From contig OX387183.1 of the NCBI GenBank assembly GCA_947561395.2, positions 17,039,402 through 17,103,401 of the forward strand: a DNA stretch of 64,000 bases, read 5' to 3'. The stretch's first letter is position 1, and each line of letters opens with the position of its first letter. This document shows, piece after piece, positions 11,186-23,258 of this stretch. The notes beneath the pieces are model-generated. The model did no database searches. It had not been told where the DNA came from and worked only from the letters and a program-made list of their open reading frames with translations. A program made the position numbers and the translations under genes. This stretch comes from Buxus sempervirens. Its lineage: Eukaryota > Streptophyta > Magnoliopsida > Buxales > Buxaceae.

Positions 11186-11640
11186 ATGTTGTTGCAGAGT
11201 CGGATCAAAGGTTTTGGTTTTCTGCCTAGCCGAGGTACAAGCTGCTAAAGCTCGAGAGTGTTGTTGGCATTGGGCAAGGTTTTCTATCTTGTGCTTGTTT
11301 TCCTCTTAACCAATCTTATTGATCTGTCTGCGTACTGCAGGTTTCATCCAATATAGATAAGACAGAGGAAGAAATTCCCCAGATTAGCCAAGTAATTAAA
11401 AACCCAAAGCCAAATCTTTACAAGGCGCTTTCTTGTTCTGCCTTTCTAAGAGTTAGTTGATGAACTGTGTCATGCTAGCTAGCTTTTGTCCATTCCCCAG
11501 GTTGTTAGAGGCGGAAATAGTCGGCTTATGACTAACATAGTTGGGTCTTCTTCTTCTTCTTCTGCTGTTCTACCTTGGTCTTCTTCTTCTTTCATTGATC
11601 GGGTGTATATAATGCATCATTTGTTGTTGTAATAATGGGT
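11186..11640 (+). other. Exon-like pieces of unknown origin between two gene fragments
   Basis: Directly after an acceptor (AAATTGCAG at 11184) a short open piece follows, then a second acceptor-like site near 11340 (ACTGCAG) with VSSNIDKTEEEIPQISQ. Neither piece matches a family I recognise. They lie between the ERECTA-like and GASA-like fragments in the same orientation and could be exons of further captured genes. Confidence 0.3.
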
Positions 11641-11658
11641 TGGGGCTTTTGGTTGTAG

Positions 11659-11793
11659 ATTGTGGAGGGTTGTGCAACGCGAGAGCTTGCGGGACGTGCT
11701 GTTTAAGGTGCAAGTGTGTGCCTCCAGGGACATCAGGGAACAGAGAGGTCTGCAGTACATGCTACATGGGCATGACCACTCATGAAACTAGAG
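11659..11793 (+). pseudogene. GASA/snakin peptide gene fragment (C-terminal exon)
   Basis: After an acceptor (GGTTGTAG) the sequence reads CGGLCNARACGTCCLRCKCV then PPGTSGNREVCSTCYMGMTT, matching the C-terminal GASA domain of gibberellin-regulated snakin peptides (pattern RACGTCC..RCKCVPPGT.GN...C.CY..MTTH). About 13 residues with two of the twelve conserved cysteines are missing between CGGLCN and ARACGTCC, CPCY has become CSTCY, and the terminal KCP is replaced by GA-repeat sequence. No signal peptide exon is visible. It is a broken copy fused at its 3' end to a microsatellite. Confidence 0.75.
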
Positions 11794-11861
11794 AGAGAGA
11801 AAGAGAGAGAGAGAGAGAGGAGGGTGGTTGCGGTGAAGGGGCAGGGCATGGGAGCATGTGG

Positions 11862-11893
<32 letters not shown>

Positions 11894-11900
11894 GGGGCAG
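11794..11900. repeat. (GA)n tract and GCATGG hexamer repeat
   Basis: A GA microsatellite at about 11794-11820 runs into six GCATGG/GGGCAT units at about 11861-11897, followed by G-rich degenerate units to about 11955. Open frames here come from the repeat. Confidence 0.85.
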
Positions 11901-11982
11901 GGGGCAGGTCAAAGTGGGGCAGGGGGCAGGGGGGCAGTTCATAGTGGGGCAGGGGTGTGCGCTAAATAAAATTTTTTTTTAA

Positions 11983-12158
11983 AAGCATAACACAATTACA
12001 GCGGTCATTAAACCGTTGCTAAAGCTATCAAAGACCGCCGCTAAAAGATTTAGCTACAGTCCTTTCGTCGGCGGACAACTGTCGAGCCGTGTAGCTTTTA
12101 GCGACGGTCTTTTGGCATTTTTTGACCGCCGATAAAGGTGTTAATTTTTGTTGTGCTT
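11983..12158. mobile_element. CACTA-like MITE
   Basis: A 176-bp non-coding repeat with imperfect terminal inverted repeats (AAGCATAACACAATTA at left; AAGCACAACAAAAATTA as reverse complement of the right end) and GCGGTC / GACCGC motifs inside. The terminal block ACAACAAAAATTRACACYTTT is shared with 53682-53885, so a family exists in this genome. CACTA relationship is inferred from the ACAACAAAAATT end; the target duplication is not clear. Confidence 0.5.
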
Positions 12159-13160
12159 GTTGCCAGAAATTGGTGGGAAAAAAAAAATTTCCGGAATTTT
12201 TAACTTTTCCAAGTGTTTGTATTAGAGGAAAATTAAAAATACAGTAAAATATTTAAACAAAAATCCAAGGAAAATAACTTCCACCCTTGTTGCCTTGGAA
12301 CCAATCAAGAAGACATTCGGATAGTGAGGAGGTGAAGGAGATGTTGAAGATAAGGAATGCAAAAAGGATATACCAAGACGGTTTCAAAAAACATAAAACC
12401 AATCAAAAAAAGATAAAGGTGAAAATGAGTAGATGAACCAAGGCTAAAAGAATGAACAAATACAAAAAAAGACAAATCTGGTGCGATTTTAGTAAGTGAA
12501 GGAGAAGAGTAGAAGATAGAGGTGAAGGCAAGGAATGAAAAAAAGATTTCTTTGAGGAAAGGCTTAGAAGGCAAATCTTAAATGCAAAAATATATGAATT
12601 TTTTTTTTTTAGTCTGATTACCTAAACGAATAGAGCTTGGGCCAATTTTTGTAAATTTGATGAAGTTTTCAAATAGAGCTTCATCCATAATATATTTTCC
12701 ATTGAAACAAATAGGAGCCTAAGAAAACAAATCAGCGAGATGGAATCTTCTGCTACGTCATCCTGCAGCAGAAACTACTGCCTAAGTGAGATATTGCCAC
12801 GTGAAGAATCCTATGACTAGGGCAATGGGTCCGATATTTATCTGAATCCAATTCGAAAATGTCGAATTTGGATATGAGATATAGATCCGTGGGTCGAATA
12901 CATATATCAAATTTTGGATCCGACAAAATTCGGGTTTGAATTTGGATCTGCCCATATCCGATTCCAATAGGATCCGAACCAAAATCAATACTATAGTATA
13001 CACAAACCCAAAAAAATCTATGTATTTGGTTAAGAAGATCTAATTCGGATGCTGTATATGTATTTGATTTCACATTCGGATTAAGAAATAATAAGATCCA
13101 TCAGATTTCAGATTGAATTCGGATATTAGTTTTTTTTATTTTTTTTATACATCATTTATC
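12159..13160. other. Intergenic DNA with a degenerate GGATCCGAA-type repeat
   Basis: No gene is seen. From 12820 to 13110 there are many variants of GGATCCGAA / TTCGGATCT, probably an old interspersed repeat. The rest is AT-rich. Confidence 0.4.
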
Positions 13161-13165
13161 CTCAT

Positions 13166-15432
13166 TGTGCGCACCTAATTTCGGTCGCACGATGAGGCAC
13201 ATGCAAAATGATGCGTGCCTCAGGATTGTTTGGAGTCGCCACTGCATGATGGGGTGCAGGCAGACACCTGGGTGCCTAAGTTCTTCCACTAAGGCTTGGT
13301 CTACGGCTTGAGATTCTAAGCAAGTTCTCTGTTACGGTCCGGGGAAGTCCGTAGACACCCCGGTCCGCCCCGTCAAAAGACGGGTCCCATAGGATTCCCT
13401 AGTTTGAGTCAACTCGGTCTGTCTATTCACCCGATTCCTAATCCACCATGCATATTTGGTTAAGTCTGGCGGAACCGCCAAAGTGGTGTGGGTCCCTTTG
13501 CTTGATTTTATCTTCTTAGCTTAGAGTGATCTGAGTCTGATCGGGTAGGCTCCACTGGAAGGTCTGCGGATCCCTTGGTGGGCTTGGTTAAGCCCACGTG
13601 TCCCCTGGTGGGCCTCAGTCTAGCCTGAGAGGCCCTTTGGGCTTTGGTTCAATGAATTGATTTTATTTTAAAATTCAAGTTTGATTATTTAAGTGGATTT
13701 TCATGCCAAAGTGGGCCGGGATTGCTTTGTGGGCCCTTGAGTGGGCCACACAGTTGGTTGCCAAGTGATTTTGCGATTATCTTGATTAACTATGCCAAAA
13801 TGGGCCAGGCTTTGGGCTTGGGGCCCTTTACCTGGGCTTGGGGTTAAAAGCTCAAGGCTTCTTGAGTTAGGGTTCGGGAACCCTAAGTTAGCTTGGTTCA
13901 ATGGGCTTTAGTGGGCCCGACAGGCCCTACCCGCGGTCTCGGCCAAACCATGCCTAAGTCTAAGCATGCTTCCAAAATTGGGCTTGGGTGGGCCTCCAGT
14001 GGTACGGCCCACTCAATTGATTTATTTACTAATTTAAAGCAAAGTGAGTTAGCTGGGCTTGGTGGGCCCCGTTAGAAGGCCCACTAGAAATCAAATTGGG
14101 CCGGGTGTCCGAGGCCCATCTTGGGTTTCCGGGTGACCCGAAAGCTTACATGGTTGTGTGGGCCCCTGTGTGGGCCCACAGTGGTTCAAATGGAATCAAA
14201 CAAGACTCCTTTCAAGGGTTTTAAAATCAAGGCCAAGGGAGATGGATGAAGATCCATCTTCTCCCTCATTTGGGCTAAAACTAGCAACTAAGTAGGGACT
14301 TAAGTGTCCCTACTTTGGTTTCTTCTCACCCTAAAAATTTCAGCAATCTCCACACATGAATAAATCCACATAAGGATCATCTAATGGACTCAAAGATTAT
14401 ATTGCGTCATAAAAATGTGTGGTGTGTGCTTTATGTGTTTAGGAACTAAAAAACACTTCTATGCATGCAAAGATAGGATTGACCTCACATGATAGTCAAA
14501 ACAGCAACCTAACATGAATTGGAACCCCAATTAAAGTACATAAAATAGTAAAATAAACATGCTTATCAAACTTGCCATATACTAACACCATGCTTCATTC
14601 ATACGCATGCTTTAAACACCTAGCCATGAGGGTAAGATTGCATGCATACCTAACTCTAATCATGTACAAATAATTAAAAACAAATGCATCACACACTACT
14701 CATACCGTAACCATGCAAAACCAAGTCACATACCTAGCTAAAAAAATGTCTAAAGAAGGGAATAGGGGGGCTTACATATGGGATACATGGGAAGCTAGGA
14801 TGAGGGAACAAGCTCCCTTTTAGAAGGAATAAAATCATGCACAGCAGTAGCTAAAAGTATGCTTAAAACAACAACTTTGTAAGACACAAAAGTATGTAAA
14901 CATGACTCTCATCCTCCCATGAAGTTGCACATGAAGTCGTTCTTACCTTGAGAGACTTTCATGTTCATGGAGGTGGGGCAATAACACATGCAAGCTACTA
15001 AAAAAATAGATCTGGTCCTGGGAGAGGCTTACCTTTCTAAACATGGCAAAATGAATCCATTCTTATATATGTGGTATAAAATACAAGGGAGAACATTACC
15101 TTGGGGGTTTTGAAACCCTAGAGGGGAGTGAGCACCTCCTCGAAGCACAAATGGTTGCTGGAGCCTTCCCTTCGCACCACCAACAGCAAGTGTTCTTCCC
15201 TTCCTTGCTTGGATGAGAGTGAGGAAGAAGAGAGGAAAGGGGGTAGGGTAACCTTGGGATTGTGCCTAAGGGTTTAGGGAGCAAAGGGGTGAGCTTGGGA
15301 GAGAGGTGGGAACTCTTGGAGAAGAAAAATCCAGCCACCAACAATGAGAGAGAGCCTTCCATACGTATGGGACTTGGGGGGGCTTTATTATGTGGATGGT
15401 ACATGTGGATGCCCATGGGGGATGCATGCTTG

Positions 15433-15481
<49 letters not shown>

Positions 15482-15622
15482 TGAGGTGTTGCATGCATGG
15501 ATGATGCACATGCATGCACATGGGGAACACCAATCATGAGAGAGAGAGAGAGAGAGATGCATCCATGATGCATGCATGGGTGATCATGGGGGGGAGAGAG
15601 GTTATGCATGGATATTCATGAG

Positions 15623-15657
<35 letters not shown>

Positions 15658-16373
15658 GCTTGCATGCATGGTGCATGGGGGTGCACATGGGGAACATGCC
15701 TTTATGGAGGAGAGAGAGAGGGAAAGAAGATGTGGTGGGGAATTAAGCATGTGGGGGATGAGTTATGGAGGAGAGAGAGGGAGAGAAAGATGTGGTGGGG
15801 AATTAGACATGTGGGGGTGATTTTCTTGGTAATTGCAGATTAGTCCCTGAGCTATTTTCACATCAACTTGATATTCACAAATTCGTCCCCAAGTAATTAC
15901 AGACATGCCATCAAATATTTTTGACTGTCCTAATATTTTACGGTTTTGCCCCCAGACACCTTTTTCTGCTGTTTTCTCTGCTGTTTTTCCACGTGGGCAG
16001 TTTTTAGGGTTTCTTGTTTTGCCCATAACTTATTATCCGGGACTCCGATTCGAGCAAACTCAGTTGCGTTGGAATTGTGTCAGGACGACCTGTCCACTGG
16101 GACAAGTTTGGGCACCTGATTTGGGGTTTAGCACAAAGTCAATTTCTGATCCCCTTCAAGTTTGACCAGCTGATAAATCCTTCATCTGGACTCCGATTCT
16201 TGCAAACTCAGTTGCGTCGGAACCGTATCATGATTCTCTATCCATTGAGATAAAGCAAGGTGGCAAATTAACACTTGATCTAAAAGTCAACTTTTTGCCC
16301 CTCAGGGTTTGACTTTTCTGCTTGGGTTTTGCATTTTCCGCACTTCCGGGGGTGCAAAAATGAGGTGCTTACA
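13166..16373 (-). mobile_element. Solo LTR, Tat-type Gypsy family (3.2 kb)
   Basis: Flanked by the 5-bp duplication CTCAT (13161-13165 and 16374-16378), with ends TGTGCGCACC and GAGGTGCTTACA. No internal region is present, so it is a solo LTR left by LTR-LTR recombination. On the minus strand it starts TGTAAGCACCTC and ends GGTGCGCACA, like the LTRs at 53886-56354 and 63359, and it shares extended blocks with them (GGAGTCGCCACTGC; the GACGGGTCCC region). GA microsatellites lie at 15.43-15.80 kb. It sits inside a Myb/SANT-like gene remnant. Confidence 0.9.
15433..15800. repeat. Cluster of (GA)n tracts in the solo LTR
   Basis: Four GA tracts, about 15437-15477, 15537-15557, 15624-15654 and 15709-15790, are separated by ATGCATGCATGG-rich spacers. 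They lie in what should be U3, upstream (minus strand) of a TATATAAG at about 15063-15072. Confidence 0.85.
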
Positions 16374-16378
16374 CTCAT

Positions 16379-16616
16379 CAAACACTCAATAAAAGCACTA
16401 ATGGAGTACTTGTCGACTTTTGCCTCATTTCTTTCCAATTTTCTTGAGCAAGGTTCATTAGGCTGGAAATAGCCTGACTCAACTCCGAAGATTGACCTTG
16501 AATCTTTTTTATGTCGCCTAGATGCAGATGGTGCTTCAAGTGGTCTTTTACGTCAATTATTCCCATCTCTCTCATCTTCAATTCCAAACATCATTATCTT
16601 GTGTGTCCAATTGTAA
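16379..16616 (-). pseudogene. Myb/SANT-like protein remnant, distal part
   Basis: This 238-bp strip lies between two solo LTRs. It continues, on the minus strand, the Myb/SANT-like remnant at 19754-20310. It reads MELKMREMGIIDVKDHLKHH and further charged sequence with a possible helix, but the frame is broken. The link rests on the two LTR target duplications; removing neither LTR leaves a usable gene. Confidence 0.45.
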
Positions 16617-16621
16617 TGCTG

Positions 16622-19600
16622 TGTAAAACCCCGGATTTTTCCTAAAATAAAGTAAATTAAATAAGCCTAAATATTGAGAAGTTAAAATTCAATTTAGGTA
16701 TTAGAAGAATAAAGAGGAGAATTTTTGGAAAAAGATTCAAAGGTTAAGTATGGAATTCCAAGGAAAGGGTATTTTAGTCATTTCCCAATTAGGCAAATTA
16801 AGATATTGAGTAAGTAAATAATTATTAGACTTGAAATATTTAACTAGACTTAATTTGGGTTAGGTTTGGATTTAAATAGCAAATTATTGCTTAAAAGTAG
16901 GAAAAAGGGTATATTGGTGATTATGGTTGATAAGGAGCCTTAAGTTTGAGGATAAGAGGTAGCTTTAGGGTGTTTTAGTAATATTTTAAAATAAGAAATT
17001 TAATTAGCACGAAAATAAATTAAAATAAAATCCTTCTCTTATATAAGATACTTAAAAGAGGAATTAGAATGAGAGTTAAGATGGAGAGGTTTCCAATTAA
17101 GAGTAAGAAGTCTATTTAGAAGGTTTCCTAAACCTAGTAGGATTTCTAATTAAGAGAGTTTATAAAAGGGGAGGTCTAGGAAAGGTTTAGGGTTTTTAGC
17201 AAGTCCAAAAATAAGGAGTAAAGAGGGGAAAATTCGTGCATGGGTCTGGGAGAAGAATAAAGGAAAGAAGAGAAGAGAGAAAAGAGAGGGAAGAAAGGAA
17301 AAAGGGAGGTGCTGCAGAGGTCCGACCAGCAAACTTTGAGCGACGATCACCGCAGATCTAGTCGTTGGATCGTCATGAAATTTGGAAGTTATGCTCTATA
17401 CATGAGATAATTTAATCTGAACGGTGGAGATTGGATTTGGATGAGTCTAAGGTGATGCGAATTAACCCCGAAGTTGGTGGAAAATCATATTTTGGAAGAA
17501 AAAGGAATTGCAGAGATGGCCGACTAGCCAATTTCGAAGGGTGAGATAGAAAGATCCAACCGTTGGAATGGTCTACAAGTTTAGGGTTTTGTTCTACTCA
17601 TGGAAGACTTCAAACTGAACGGTGGAGATCTAAATTTAAGAAGTTTAGAGGTGTCCGATCGAGCTCCAAAAACGGGCACAGATGAAGTTCTGAAAAATCT
17701 AGGTTCATAAAAAAGGCAAGTAGCAAACACTTGAAACTGGAGGAATTTCATATTTTCTTGTGTTTTTTATGATTGATCGTATTAGTTCTTAAATTGGATT
17801 TCATTGGAAAAGTTAAATGTTTATAAAGTTTTGATTGGTGATTTGAATCTCTTTTTAAGAATCAAGAAAAATGTTATTCATGGGGGGGGGGGGGGGGTTA
17901 AATTAGAAAGAAACCCTAGTTAAATTTTAATTACCAAGATGTGAGTGGCACTATTTTAAAACCTGGGTTTTGTATTACTCATAGGTTTAATCCAAATGCA
18001 TATGGTTGTGGAATGAGATATTCATTGGTTTTTCTGGACGGAGATAGTCCGAGGGTTGTTTCTTTAGAACTGGATGTGGATAAATAAAAACTGTGTTAAA
18101 TTAATTCCAAAACTAGTTTGAATGTGTTCTGAGGATATTAGGAAACTAAAGGAATGGTTACAGACTGAAAAAGTTCGGCCAGAGTTGGAGATCTGGAATT
18201 AACAGAGACTCAAAAAATACAGTGAGTATCCGCTCACTTGGCACTCACTGGCGCCCACTTTGGATAGTAGGCGCAAGGTAAAATTATACTATCCACCGAG
18301 CTTGCGCTCACTTGGCGTCGAGCTCGTGCTCACTTAAATATTATACGCTCTTCTCGCACGAAGCTCACGCTCAGCTCACGCTCACTTCGCGCCGAGCTCA
18401 CGCTCACTTGAATTTGAGTAGGCGCATACCCCAAATTTGACCCTCGACCTATCCGCCCACCTCGCGCCTAGCGCAGGAGGTGAGCGCATGGTCCCTTTCT
18501 TTTGCCGAATTGCATGTTTGAGTAAACCAAGTTAGTTTTTGATGATAAGAGGTTTCAAGCACTCGACAAATCACATGTTTAGGACTCTAGAAACAATATT
18601 ACCTATGAGAATATTAAAGATAAATTCTGGAAATTCTTAAGAGCTTCCAAGGAAATTTAGGGCTATCTGTAGGTGATGTTTTGGATACCAACACTAGGAG
18701 TTCCTATTTTAGTTCTCTTTGGTTAAACACTATACTTAGTTGAGAATTTATTAAATCCTGATTTTGCTTATTGGCAAGTTTTGAAATGAATTGTAAAGAC
18801 TATTTTCTTGTGTGAATTGAAGTTCTGGTTAGAACACTCGTAAGGAAATTTCTGTTCTGGTTGGAACACTTGTGAGGAATTACTGTTCTGGTTGGAACAA
18901 CTTGTGATGTGTGTATTAGGATACACAGTTTTGAAATAAATGTGGGTTTACTGAATGCGGAATTTATTTGGTTATTTATTGGTTTTGGGTTTAGCTTCCC
19001 ATGGATCCTTATTAAGCTTAGTAATGTGATGGTATTTGTTTATTGGTGTAATTGCATGGCCTTGTGTGTTGCCATGACCAATGTAAAGCAGCCAGATACC
19101 CTGAGTAGGCCTGGTTGTCAGTGCCGATACCCGGAGTAGGCCGGCATTGGATGACGATACCCTGAGTAGGCCGTCATTTCAGAGTGTCCGATACCCTGAG
19201 TAGGCCGGAACTGTATACATAGAGGTGTGGAGTGTCTACTTGGCATGTAAATTAATCGATGTAACAATATGCATGACATTGACCATTCGATGTTTTATCG
19301 GTATTGTTATTGAAATATGATTTGATAATATTAATGGGATTGGATTTAAACTTTGGAATTATTCTTGTTGATGTTTGTCGTTGGTTTAATCATACACCTC
19401 ATGACTTATTTTATATAAACATGGACTGATTTCGTGCATGCACCTTGCTACTTGTTGAGATTTATTCTCACTCCGGTTTCTCCCATTTTTCAGGTATTCT
19501 TGGAGAGGACGACAACATTGGGCTAGTATATAAAGGGGTAGTCAGTTTAGTTGTAGATTAGTTTCTTGAGATTAAAAACATTGTAATGGCTTATAGTTTA

Positions 19601-19748
19601 TTTGCGATTGGATATTATTTCAAGTTTCCGCTTTTACTCTGATTATAAAGTTAGAAAAAGTTTTAAATTATTCCATATTTTTGTTGCTTTTGTTGCTTAT
19701 CATAACACCTCGGGTTTTGGGAATTGGACCCAGAACCGGGGTGTTACA
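16622..19748 (+). mobile_element. Solo LTR of a Gypsy-type family (3.1 kb)
   Basis: Starts TGTAAAACCCCGG and ends CCGGGGTGTTACA, with target duplication TGCTG (16617-16621 and 19749-19753). A plus-strand TATA (TATAAAA at 17161) lies about 540 bp in. A G-run sits at about 17883-17897. A block rich in GCTCACGCTCACTT variants lies at 18228-18470. Four copies of CGATACCCTGAGTAGGCC lie at 19096-19207. The partial LTR at 9660-10659 is a truncated inverted relative. No internal domain is present. Gypsy assignment is from end sequence and size only. Confidence 0.9.
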
Positions 19749-19753
19749 TGCTG

Positions 19754-20310
19754 GATATGCATCTGGAGTACATAGAACTGGCTCATCAATGTGTACAACA
19801 TCATCATCATTATCATTTGGTAAGTCATCTTGAGAAGGGGCCAAACTTGACTCCTCAGTAGCCATGGTATAGTATCAAATATAATGCACTAACTCATTAT
19901 AAAATAACGTCTTCTTTCGAAATTGAGCTACATCTGGTTTTGCAAGTTAGTAATATTTTGTTACAATGCATCATAACAATAAAAATTGTTTATTTATTTA
20001 AAAGCTAATAGTACCTTTATATAATCATTCCAATTTTTATTGGACGCTAAAAATGTTCCAAGCTCGTCATTCCAACCCTTCCCATTGTTGTCCGTTAACT
20101 TCTTCAATGCACTCCAAGCTTGTCTCAGTGAGTTGTAAAGATTTTTCAATTAGGCTCTATCATATTGTAGATGAGTTTTTAAATTGAATTCCTTAGTTAT
20201 TGTTGCCCACCCAAATTTATTGAAACTTTAGCCTGGATTATTGCCGACGAGTGTCTACTCTAATGCAAGGTCAGTAGAAATCTTTTTCAAATCATCCAAT
20301 CAAAAGGCTT
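19754..20310 (-). pseudogene. Myb/SANT-like DNA-binding protein remnant
   Basis: Minus strand from about 20310 reads GNNPG, then FNKFGWATITKEFNLKTHLQ, then LKNLYNSLRQAWSALKKLTD and GWNDELGTFLASNKNWNDYI, the Myb/SANT-like fold (Myb_DNA-bind_3 type) found in PIF/Harbinger second proteins and in related host proteins. A donor (AAG|GTACTA) near 20011 ends this exon. The next exon continues near 19940 with KPDVAQFRKKTLFYNELVHY and then EESSLAPSQDDLPND. Several in-frame stops are visible. The copy is cut by the solo LTR at 16622-19748. Host gene copy or a second Harbinger remnant cannot be decided. Confidence 0.65.
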
Positions 20311-21279
20311 TTTTTTTACCTTTGACGCTTATTGAGTTTCCATGAATCACTGAAACATAAAAGTAATAACAAAAGATGCTAAGTTAGAGTTATATATTGC
20401 AATTACTCTTTTGAAATCTCGATATTATATTGTATTGAAATCCTCAATACGTGTATATAGCTTTCACACCAAGACATGCTATTCAAGGCAAACTCAACAC
20501 TCCAAATCCATCAATGACATTGGGTTGATAATTTAAGGTAGGGAAATGTCTCATGCCATACATATCAAAGAGTCCATGGAAACATCTGCCTAATCCAAAT
20601 TCCACCATAGGAGAAAATTGACAACCCATATGCTGGAAAATAATGCTAAATAAGCAATCTGAAGCTAATGGCATCACAAGTTAGTTGTCATACCGGGCAC
20701 AATTTAATGAATTTGTCCATCACTAACCTCTAAAACTTATTGAATTTTTCCATCAATTCCCTCTAAAACTACTTTCTGATGTGCCTATAAAACTGCTTTC
20801 TGATGTGTTATTCTAAGTCCTATAGTGAATAAGCACAACTATGATTCCTCAATCTTGATCTATAACCAACATAGTTGCTAAAAAGCTATCACTGAAATAT
20901 GGAAAGTACTAGCCAAAAAACTAACTAAAGCAAACTATAAGAAGATGAAGTCTATAAGAAGAACAATAAATCTCTGTCCATAGAGATGGAGGCAAATTGC
21001 CTTTGTATCTCTATCTAGAGAAAATAAAATTAGGAAAGAAAGAGCTCAAAGATGAATTGTCATACCACCTATCCAGCTAGAAAGTAGTAGAAGTTCCATA
21101 TCCAATTTTTGTATCAGTAATCCTACCATATTTTTGCAACTCACTTTGCATGAATATCGTGCTTAGATCTGTCATCCTCTTTACCTTTAAACCCTTTGCG
21201 ATCATGCTTGTATATTTGTTATTTATCAAGGAAGCACATCACCTTCAAAATAAGGAAAATTTTCTATTTCACAATTCCT
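20311..21279. other. Intergenic DNA without visible features
   Basis: AT-rich sequence between the Myb/SANT-like remnant and the Harbinger left end. No supported gene or repeat. Confidence 0.4.
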
Positions 21280-21282
21280 TAA

Positions 21283-21322
21283 GGCTATGTTGGGAGCCTT
21301 GGATTTCGGGAGAAAAGAAATG
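21283..21322. repeat. Harbinger terminal inverted repeat, left
   Basis: 40-bp end, 83% identical to the reverse complement of 30145-30184. TAA duplication at 21280-21282. Confidence 0.85.
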
Positions 21323-22286
21323 AAATCTCAAAAAGAAAAGAGAAGAAAGGAAAATATGTAATTTTCTACTGTTTGGTTTGCTAGAGAAAACAGAGAAGAA
21401 AATTTCTTAGAAATCATTTCTACTGTTTGGCTGGTTGTAGAGAAAATCAAAAGGAAAATGAAATAATTAAATTTTTTTATGTTTCTGTAGTTGGGCCTAG
21501 GAATAGCAATGGGGCGGGTTCAGGTCTGGATAAGGGTTTAGCCATTACCGAAACCCAAACTTACCCTACCGTGTTGGAATCGGGTCAGGTCAGGTCAACC
21601 CATTTGCATAAATAAAAAAATGAGCTTCAAGTGAGATACCCATGATTGTGCATGATGGTGCAAATATCTCTCACATTGCCGTACCTTCAACATCAAGTGA
21701 GATTTAAGTTGTTAGAAACCTGATAAAGCAATGGGCAAAATAAAAGGCATTGAGACAGGTAAAATGGCAAGAATTTTCAGCATTCTCATTCTTCAACTTT
21801 AGGCACAATATGCTACTTAGCCAAACCTGCTCCTAACATTCAAATACAAACTATAAATAGCACCCTGACACAGATGTGAGAAAGCTAAGGCTAAGAGCAT
21901 GTTATAATGTAGACCCACATGACATCGAACTAGAAATTTCAGCAACATCATACTTTGTTCACATTTTGAATACATGGTGATAAATCCATTTCTAATGGGT
22001 GTTTGAAACACCAAACCAGATTTTACCACACAACCATGAAGACTATAAAAACCTGGTAAATAATTGATCTATAGCATCATATATAACATCAAAGACCTAA
22101 AAAGTAAATTAAAGCCTAGAAAGAATCATAAAAACAAGAATCCAAAAATCTTACAAATAAATCAAACATTACCAAATACCAAGCATATATTGTACCGATA
22201 GTAGAATCCAAAAACCTTATACCCAAGTTTGCATGGCTAAGTCATAAATTAAAGCCTATTAAGAGTCATAAAACCAAGAAGTTTGA

Positions 22287-23258
22287 TTATGGCAAGGTAG
22301 AATGGTTGCTGTCCATCTTCATCTCTAACCACTGCTTACATCGCTCTTGTGGCACTCCCATAAAAGATCTTGCTCTAGTGATATCTCCAGCAATATAGTC
22401 ATACGCTCTCATTTGATAATTGTCATCCAAACCTTCTTTTTATCACTTCATTAAACAATTCTTCTTCTATGTATGAGCGAGCATTGCCTCTCTCAAGTGC
22501 CTTTGCAACTGCATATGTTGCACTTTTAAGTGCTTTTAACTCTTCTCCCAATGAATCAATTGCTCTAAGCTTTTTGTTTGGAGTAGTCTTACTTCCAGAT
22601 GGCTGGCTGATGATACTCTCAACCATGTTCTGCAACCCACTATCATTATCCTCTAAATTGTTTTCCATATTGTTGGCACTGGTCTCACTTGCTTCCTTTT
22701 CATAACGTAAACGTCTTTCTTTCGCTGTCTCACCATGCTGACCAGTTGCTCTATCCTTTCCAAAGAGCGTTTGCATATTTTCATAGTTCAAAATTGGCTT
22801 TGTTTGGAAGTTCTTCGCATCTGGATGTGACTATCAAGTACCATAAATGAAAATGTTAGAAGTCTGTTAATACATATTCTACATTATATAAAGATAGCAA
22901 AAGAAATATAAATACTTACTTTTAAATATTCAGACCAGACTTCTGGTTTTGCTTGAACCACCCCATCACTATTAAGACTAAATCCACTAGCATTTAGTAA
23001 GTCATGAGCTACTCCAAAAAAAATTTTCAAAGTTTTCAAACGATTCTTCAAGTGTTGTACCATACAAATAATATTAAACCTTTGACACAAAATACCTGCA
23101 ACCGTCATATATGCAATGTTGGAAAAACTCCTGTCAGGTTTTTGTCCAAGTTGCATTTGTTCAATAAGTCCTTCTAACATGCATTTATCCATCTCTGTTG
23201 TCCAACTGAAGTACTTTTTCTCCTTCATCTCAGATGTTTCTATGTGAGAATTATCCAT
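22287..23258 (-). pseudogene. Harbinger Myb/SANT-like protein (second gene), one frameshift
   Basis: PIF/Harbinger elements need a Myb/SANT-like partner that binds DNA and helps bring the transposase to the nucleus and the ends. Exon 1 (23258-22920, 113 codons) starts MDNSHIETSEMKEKKYFSWT and carries the trihelix-like domain (WTTEMDKCMLEGL, LKNRLKTLKIFFG, PEVWSEYLK). A 89-bp intron (GTAAGT, acceptor TTGATAG) leads to exon 2 from 22830: SHPDAKNFQTKPILNYENMQ, then the typical FGKDRATG. The reading stays open to 22423, where a 1-nt shift in an A/G run after EVIKRR ends it. The family-typical tail (LDDNYQMRAYDYIAGD and on to 22287) follows in the next frame. Otherwise remarkably well preserved. 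Confidence 0.8.

Noticed and set aside
12753-13073. 106-codon minus-strand frame
   Set aside because: It translates a degenerate GGATCCGAA-type repeat and has no domain.
15096-15820. Ser/Leu- and Arg/Glu-rich open frames on both strands
   Set aside because: They are translations of the GA microsatellites inside a solo LTR.
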